Of a DNA stretch of 38,289 nucleotides, positions 35,619-38,289 are shown one piece after another; the stretch's first letter is position 1; each line of letters begins with the position of its first letter. Source of the DNA: Streptomyces sp. NRRL F-2664 (GTDB taxonomy: Bacteria > Actinomycetota > Actinomycetes > Streptomycetales > Streptomycetaceae); the NCBI RefSeq assembly GCF_000719345.1, contig NZ_JOFX01000049.1:1-38289 (forward strand), in the 5' to 3' direction. The position numbers and the translations under genes were made by a program. The notes beneath the pieces were generated by a model. The model had not been told where the DNA came from, made no database searches, and saw only the letters and a program-made list of their open reading frames with translations.

Positions 35619-36614
35619 TCACCCCTCATCCGAACCGGTGGCGGCCACCGGAACCGAACGTGCGAATCCGCCGTCCACCATCAGACCGGCCACCGTCTCG
35701 AGTTCCGGCGGGTTGCCCGCCAACCGCTCCAGAAAGGCATCGAAATCACCGCCGCACGGCAGCAACAGCCGCTCCACGCGCTCCTGCACCGACCAGCCGT
35801 CCCGGTCGCGTGCGTCGTCGTACGGGGAGAACCACACCGACCCGGTGCCCTCGCCCCTCACCTTCAGCGCGAGCAACCCGCCCTGCGCGAAGGCCACGCA
35901 CAGGTAGTCCTTCGTCAGGTGGTCGCGCAGGCACTTGTTGACGTACACCAGGTCATTGAGCGCGGCCTCCTCACGCACCGTGAAGAACGGCTGGTCGACC
36001 AGCACACCCAGATCCACGTCCAGGCCCGCGCCCACCGGCGCACAGCCACCCGCCGCCTTCAGGAACGAGCGGTACGCCTCCGGCAGCCGGTAGCCGAGGT
36101 CCTCCTCGACCCCCTGCACCTGCTCCTCACCGACCGACACCACCGACTTCGGCAGCCCCATGTGCACCGGGCGCACCTCCTGCAACGGCCGCGTCCCGCG
36201 CTTGTCGTGGTCCACCGGAGCCGTCGCCAGGCCCGCATGGTGCCGCAGCAGCGCCTTCACCTCGACGGGAACGAGCTCCATGCGCCGCGAACCCGCCACG
36301 TGGTGCCAGGTCCAGCCGTGCGGGGTGGCCACCGGGCCGACCGTGTCCCACAACGCGTGGCCCGCGGCCTTCATCGCCGCGTTCGCGGACACGTAGTCGG
36401 TCAGCCGCAGCTCGTCCACGCCGAAGCCCTCCGGCGGTTCGGCGATCTCCACCGCCGCACGGGCGTAGGCCGAGAAGTCCGGATAGCCGTCGCCGTCCAT
36501 CCGCACCCCGTGGGGATGCCGAGCGGCCCGGACCGGGTCCGGGAAGTGCACGACCTGCCCCGAGTAAGCGGCGTTGGGTGGCGCGGCCTGCTGCCCGAGC
36601 CGACCTGTCGTCAT
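35619..36614 (-). CDS. WHH-nuclease-like + SUKH-1 (SMI1/KNR4) fusion
   Basis: A 331-aa cytosolic protein. The N-terminal half holds a region resembling the WHH branch of HNH/EndoVII nucleases: TPHGWTWHHVAGSRRMELVPVEV (97-119) with W103-H104-H105, and R124-H125-H126-A-G. In the usual pattern a His stands where Lys120 lies, and GG follows the last His, so the site may be altered. The C-terminal half (about 165-305, VEEDLGYRLPEAYRSFLKAAGG ... FDAFLERLAG) is a SUKH-1/SMI1-KNR4 domain, normally the immunity protein of nuclease toxins. Fusion of both in one chain is unusual. The ATG at 36614 has AGGGGG about 9 nt upstream. Its stop lies 7 nt before the next gene's start, so the two are co-transcribed. 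Confidence 0.75.
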   Translation of the reverse strand: MTTGRLGQQAAPPNAAYSGQVVHFPDPVRAARHPHGVRMDGDGYPDFSAYARAAVEIAEPPEGFGVDELRLTDYVSANAAMKAAGHALWDTVGPVATPHGWTWHHVAGSRRMELVPVEVKALLRHHAGLATAPVDHDKRGTRPLQEVRPVHMGLPKSVVSVGEEQVQGVEEDLGYRLPEAYRSFLKAAGGCAPVGAGLDVDLGVLVDQPFFTVREEAALNDLVYVNKCLRDHLTKDYLCVAFAQGGLLALKVRGEGTGSVWFSPYDDARDRDGWSVQERVERLLLPCGGDFDAFLERLAGNPPELETVAGLMVDGGFARSVPVAATGSDEG

Positions 36615-36844
36615 GGCGGTAGCCCCCTGCTGGATCTGGCTGGTTCACCACAGCCTATGCGCTGGGGCAAGAGGCTCCCCCGCCCGCGACCCGCACACCA
36701 GCCCGAGGGCCAGGAACATCCGAATTGATACGAAAATTCGACCCCGCTTCCGTATGACAGATGACATTTGGCAGGCTGTCCCCGCAGCACGGGGGCGTGC
36801 GCGAAAGCGGTCACCACCGCCGCCACGGGAGGGAAAGCGCGACC
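36615..36844. promoter_or_regulatory. Divergent control region of the toxin/immunity genes
   Basis: The 230-nt spacer contains an A+T-rich patch (36715-36775), the most A+T-rich stretch of this end of the window. It includes a 6-bp dyad CGAATT-N8-AATTCG (36721-36740) and TATGAC (36752-36757) as a possible -10. It probably holds back-to-back promoters for the SUKH-1 fusion gene (left) and the deaminase operon (right). Confidence 0.45.
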
Positions 36845-37405
36845 ATGCAGAACACGGCAACACGTACGGAACCGGGCGACGGCACCGCCGGCGCGACGGG
36901 CACACCCACCGAAACGGGCGGCCCCACCGGCGACCCCCGCCTGCGCTGGAGCAGCAGCGACGGCCGGCCCACCCCGCCCGTCCTGCGCTTCCGCCGGGAC
37001 GGCATCCTGCCCACCGTCGCCGCCGCCCTCTCCGTACGCGGCGAGACCCTCACCGGCACCGCCGGCAAGGCCGACCAGCCGCCCGCGCTCCACCCGCTCG
37101 TCCAGGACTTCCTGGACACTCTCACCAGCGGCCAGCGCGAACGCTTCACCGGCCGATGTCCCGAAGCCATCCTGCTCTCCCGCCACCTGGCCGCCGTCGA
37201 GGCCGCCCGCTCCCGGCGCGCCTCCCGCAAACCCCTCTCACCCAGCGAGGCCCGCCGCTCCCTCAAACACGCGAAGATCACCGCCCGCCGCATCCGCGAG
37301 GACGGCGACCCCCTCCACGGCAGCTACGCACCCCCCTGCCGCTCCTGCGACGCCCTCCTCGCCCACTTCGGCGTACGCCCCGTCGACCTCACCCCCGCCG
37401 AGTAA
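36845..37405 (+). CDS. YwqJ-like deaminase (toxin-type)
   Basis: A 186-aa protein matching the YwqJ-related putative deaminase family of polymorphic toxins. The zinc-site pattern is C105-P-E107 (GRCPEAILLSRHLAAVE) and the late PPC165-R-S-C168 in YAPPCRSCDALLAHFGV. SEARRSLKHAKITARRIREDGDPLHGSYAPP joins them. The first 75 residues are Thr/Gly/Pro-rich and variable. No signal peptide, WXG100 or RHS part is seen, so it is a stand-alone cytosolic domain. The target nucleotide or nucleic acid is unknown. The ATG at 36845 follows GGGAGGGAAAG by about 8-10 nt. The SUKH-3 gene starts 2 nt after its stop, the toxin-then-immunity order. Confidence 0.8.
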   Translation: MQNTATRTEPGDGTAGATGTPTETGGPTGDPRLRWSSSDGRPTPPVLRFRRDGILPTVAAALSVRGETLTGTAGKADQPPALHPLVQDFLDTLTSGQRERFTGRCPEAILLSRHLAAVEAARSRRASRKPLSPSEARRSLKHAKITARRIREDGDPLHGSYAPPCRSCDALLAHFGVRPVDLTPAE

Positions 37406-37407
37406 CC

Positions 37408-37914
37408 ATGACCACCACCTCCGCCTCCTACGACCGCTCCTCCACCACCCGCTTCCCGGTCGGGGTGGACTCCGCACTGCGCACCGCCGGCTGGGAACCC
37501 GGCCGCTGGGACATCAAGCAGGCCGAGTACTGGGCCGACGCCCTGCGGGACCACACCACGCCGGCCGGCCACCGCCACACGGTCTTCCCCGCCGCCGTCG
37601 AGGCCTGGGCCGAGTTCGGCGGCCTCACCGTCACCGCCCCCGGACCCGGCCGCCAGATCGCCCCGGTCCCGGTGCGCATCGACCCCCTCACCGGGCTCCA
37701 CCTGGCCCGCACCTTCGCCGACCTGGGCCGGGCCCTGTCGACGGAGCTGTGCCCCCTCGGCGTCGACGCCGACGGCGGCTCCCACCTCGCCCTCGACCGC
37801 GAGGGCCGCGTCTACGGCATCGACCACACCGGCGACTGGTACCTCGGCTCCACGGTCGACGAAGCCCTCACCCTCCTCCTGACGGGCCTCCAACCCACCC
37901 GCCTCACGGCATGA
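37408..37914 (+). CDS. SUKH-3 domain immunity-type protein
   Basis: A 168-aa protein of the SUKH-3 family, partners of deaminase and nuclease toxins. Family blocks are TRFPVGVDSALRTAGWEPGRWD, AVEAWAEFGGLTV, RTFADLGRALSTELCPLGVDADGG, HLALDREGRVYGI and the ending WYLGSTVDEALTLLLTGLQPTRL. It would bind and neutralise the YwqJ-like deaminase encoded 2 nt upstream; the tight spacing implies translational coupling. SUKH-3 proteins next to YwqJ-type deaminases are a known pairing in actinobacteria. No membrane segment or signal is present. Confidence 0.85.
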   Translation: MTTTSASYDRSSTTRFPVGVDSALRTAGWEPGRWDIKQAEYWADALRDHTTPAGHRHTVFPAAVEAWAEFGGLTVTAPGPGRQIAPVPVRIDPLTGLHLARTFADLGRALSTELCPLGVDADGGSHLALDREGRVYGIDHTGDWYLGSTVDEALTLLLTGLQPTRLTA

Positions 37915-37976
37915 CCCCCACCGCTCCCGCGGGGACAGCAGACCGTTCCGGCCCCCGGGTCGGCCCCGGGCCCCGG

Positions 37977-38020
37977 GTTTCGCCCGTCCGGGCCCGGGTC
38001 TTCACCCTGCCGGGCGAAAC
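37977..38020 (+). terminator. Candidate terminator downstream of the SUKH-3 gene
   Basis: GTTTCGCCCG (37977-37986) and CGGGCGAAAC (38011-38020) form a perfect 10-bp inverted repeat. The 24-nt spacer itself contains the palindrome CCGGGCCCGG. CCCGGG recurs four times at 37954-37998. Without a U-tract and 62 nt past the stop codon it is only a candidate. Confidence 0.4.
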
Positions 38021-38063
38021 ACGGTCACGGCGCGGCGGAGTCGCGGTGCCGGGCAGGAGTGTC

Positions 38064-38289
38064 TCCTCGGCTCGGCGGGTGCCGTACTTCGCGGTGGTGC
38101 TCGGGGGTGACGCCTCGTCCTGCGGGGACACCCCTGCCCGTCCCCGCTCCGGATGCGACGAGGAGGGTTCCCCAAGCAGGCCGGCTTCGGTGGAGGGCGG
38201 TGGGGTGGGGACACGGCGGAGTGTCCCCGCAGGACGAGCGCGCGACCTCCGAGTACAGCCGCGATCGCTCGAACGCGCCGAGCCGAGGA
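38064..38289. repeat. Long imperfect inverted repeat at the window's right edge
   Basis: Bases 38064-38131 match the reverse complement of 38221-38289. The inner 18 bp are perfect (38114-38131 with 38221-38238), the outer 14 bp are perfect (38064-38077 with 38276-38289), and the middle has drifted. The 89-nt centre holds smaller hairpins (38122-38147; 38207-38228). The right arm reaches the end of the window, so the repeat may be longer. Confidence 0.8.
38221..38289 (+). CDS. Possible start of a gene cut by the window edge
   Basis: A GTG at 38221 opens 23 codons without a stop (M-S-P-Q-D-E-R-A-T-S-E-Y-S-R-D-R-S-N, then A-P-S-R-G), with mostly G/C third bases. A G-rich run GGGTGGGG lies about 12 nt upstream. 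The Ser/Arg-rich head could precede a signal or a regulator domain, but too little is present to say. It coincides with one arm of the inverted repeat. Confidence 0.25.
   Translation, partial: MSPQDERATSEYSRDRSNAPSRG

Larger units (their letters stand above)
37915..38289. other. 375-nt right-end region without an assured gene
   Basis: Apart from the candidate terminator and the inverted repeat, no complete gene is supported. An open frame runs from a GTG at 38221 off the right edge (see separate entry). A mirror-image frame runs leftward from 38131 to 37904 and begins with the same MSPQDE residues, but it crosses the G+C palindromes and the end of the SUKH-3 gene, so it is not accepted as a gene. 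Confidence 0.5.

Noticed and set aside
31877..35941. A 1354-codon plus-strand open frame across the coiled-coil and SUKH genes
   Set aside because: Composition is Arg/Pro/His-rich, typical of the antisense frame of Ala/Glu/Gly-rich genes. It crosses three real genes on the other strand.

Overview
The window looks like an actinobacterial chromosome and almost certainly a Streptomyces. Base composition is very high in G+C with G/C-rich third codon positions. GTG and TTG starts are common, and the gene set and order (eno, divIC, DUF501, ppx, ndh on one side; rpf genes, mazG, a SurA-like lipoprotein and mfd on the other) are typical of the Streptomyces core chromosome. No rRNA, tRNA, insertion sequence or CRISPR array was seen.

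Bases 1-9,600 are mostly minus-strand housekeeping genes: a cyclopropane-fatty-acid-synthase-like methyltransferase, type II NADH dehydrogenase (with two Rex-like operators and a probable leaderless promoter), exopolyphosphatase, DUF501, the divisome protein DivIC, enolase, and two secreted resuscitation-promoting-factor (Rpf) muralytic enzymes. The eno-proximal rpf gene has a ydaO-type c-di-AMP riboswitch in its leader. Bases 9,600-13,950 hold a cytochrome P450 divergent from a flavohemoprotein (both apparently leaderless), then mazG and a SurA-like lipoprotein. Bases 14,000-24,100 hold a YfhO-like membrane protein, a Ser/Thr kinase translationally coupled to a small membrane protein, mfd, and a DUF2079 membrane protein. 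Bases 24,162-29,681 are a MacB/FtsX-type ABC exporter (GTG-start ATPase, 4-nt overlap with the permease) and a divergent DHA2-family MFS exporter with a 21-bp tandem repeat in its N-terminal tail.

From about 29,700 the window becomes accessory: two small uncharacterised genes, then two decayed genes (a frameshifted CGNR zinc-finger regulator and an alpha/beta-hydrolase remnant). Both decayed genes have lost their 5' ends at a shared junction. A DivIVA-like coiled-coil protein follows.

The most interesting part is 33,137-37,914, a compact polymorphic-toxin/immunity-type island. Two minus-strand genes each join a toxin-type enzyme domain to a SUKH immunity-type domain in one polypeptide: YrhB-like + collagen-like repeats + nucleotide-deaminase-like + SUKH-4, and WHH-nuclease-like + SUKH-1. 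Divergent from them is a two-gene operon of a YwqJ-like deaminase and a SUKH-3 protein. None has a secretion signal, so the island may work inside the cell. The right edge (38,064-38,289) carries a long imperfect inverted repeat that probably continues beyond the window.
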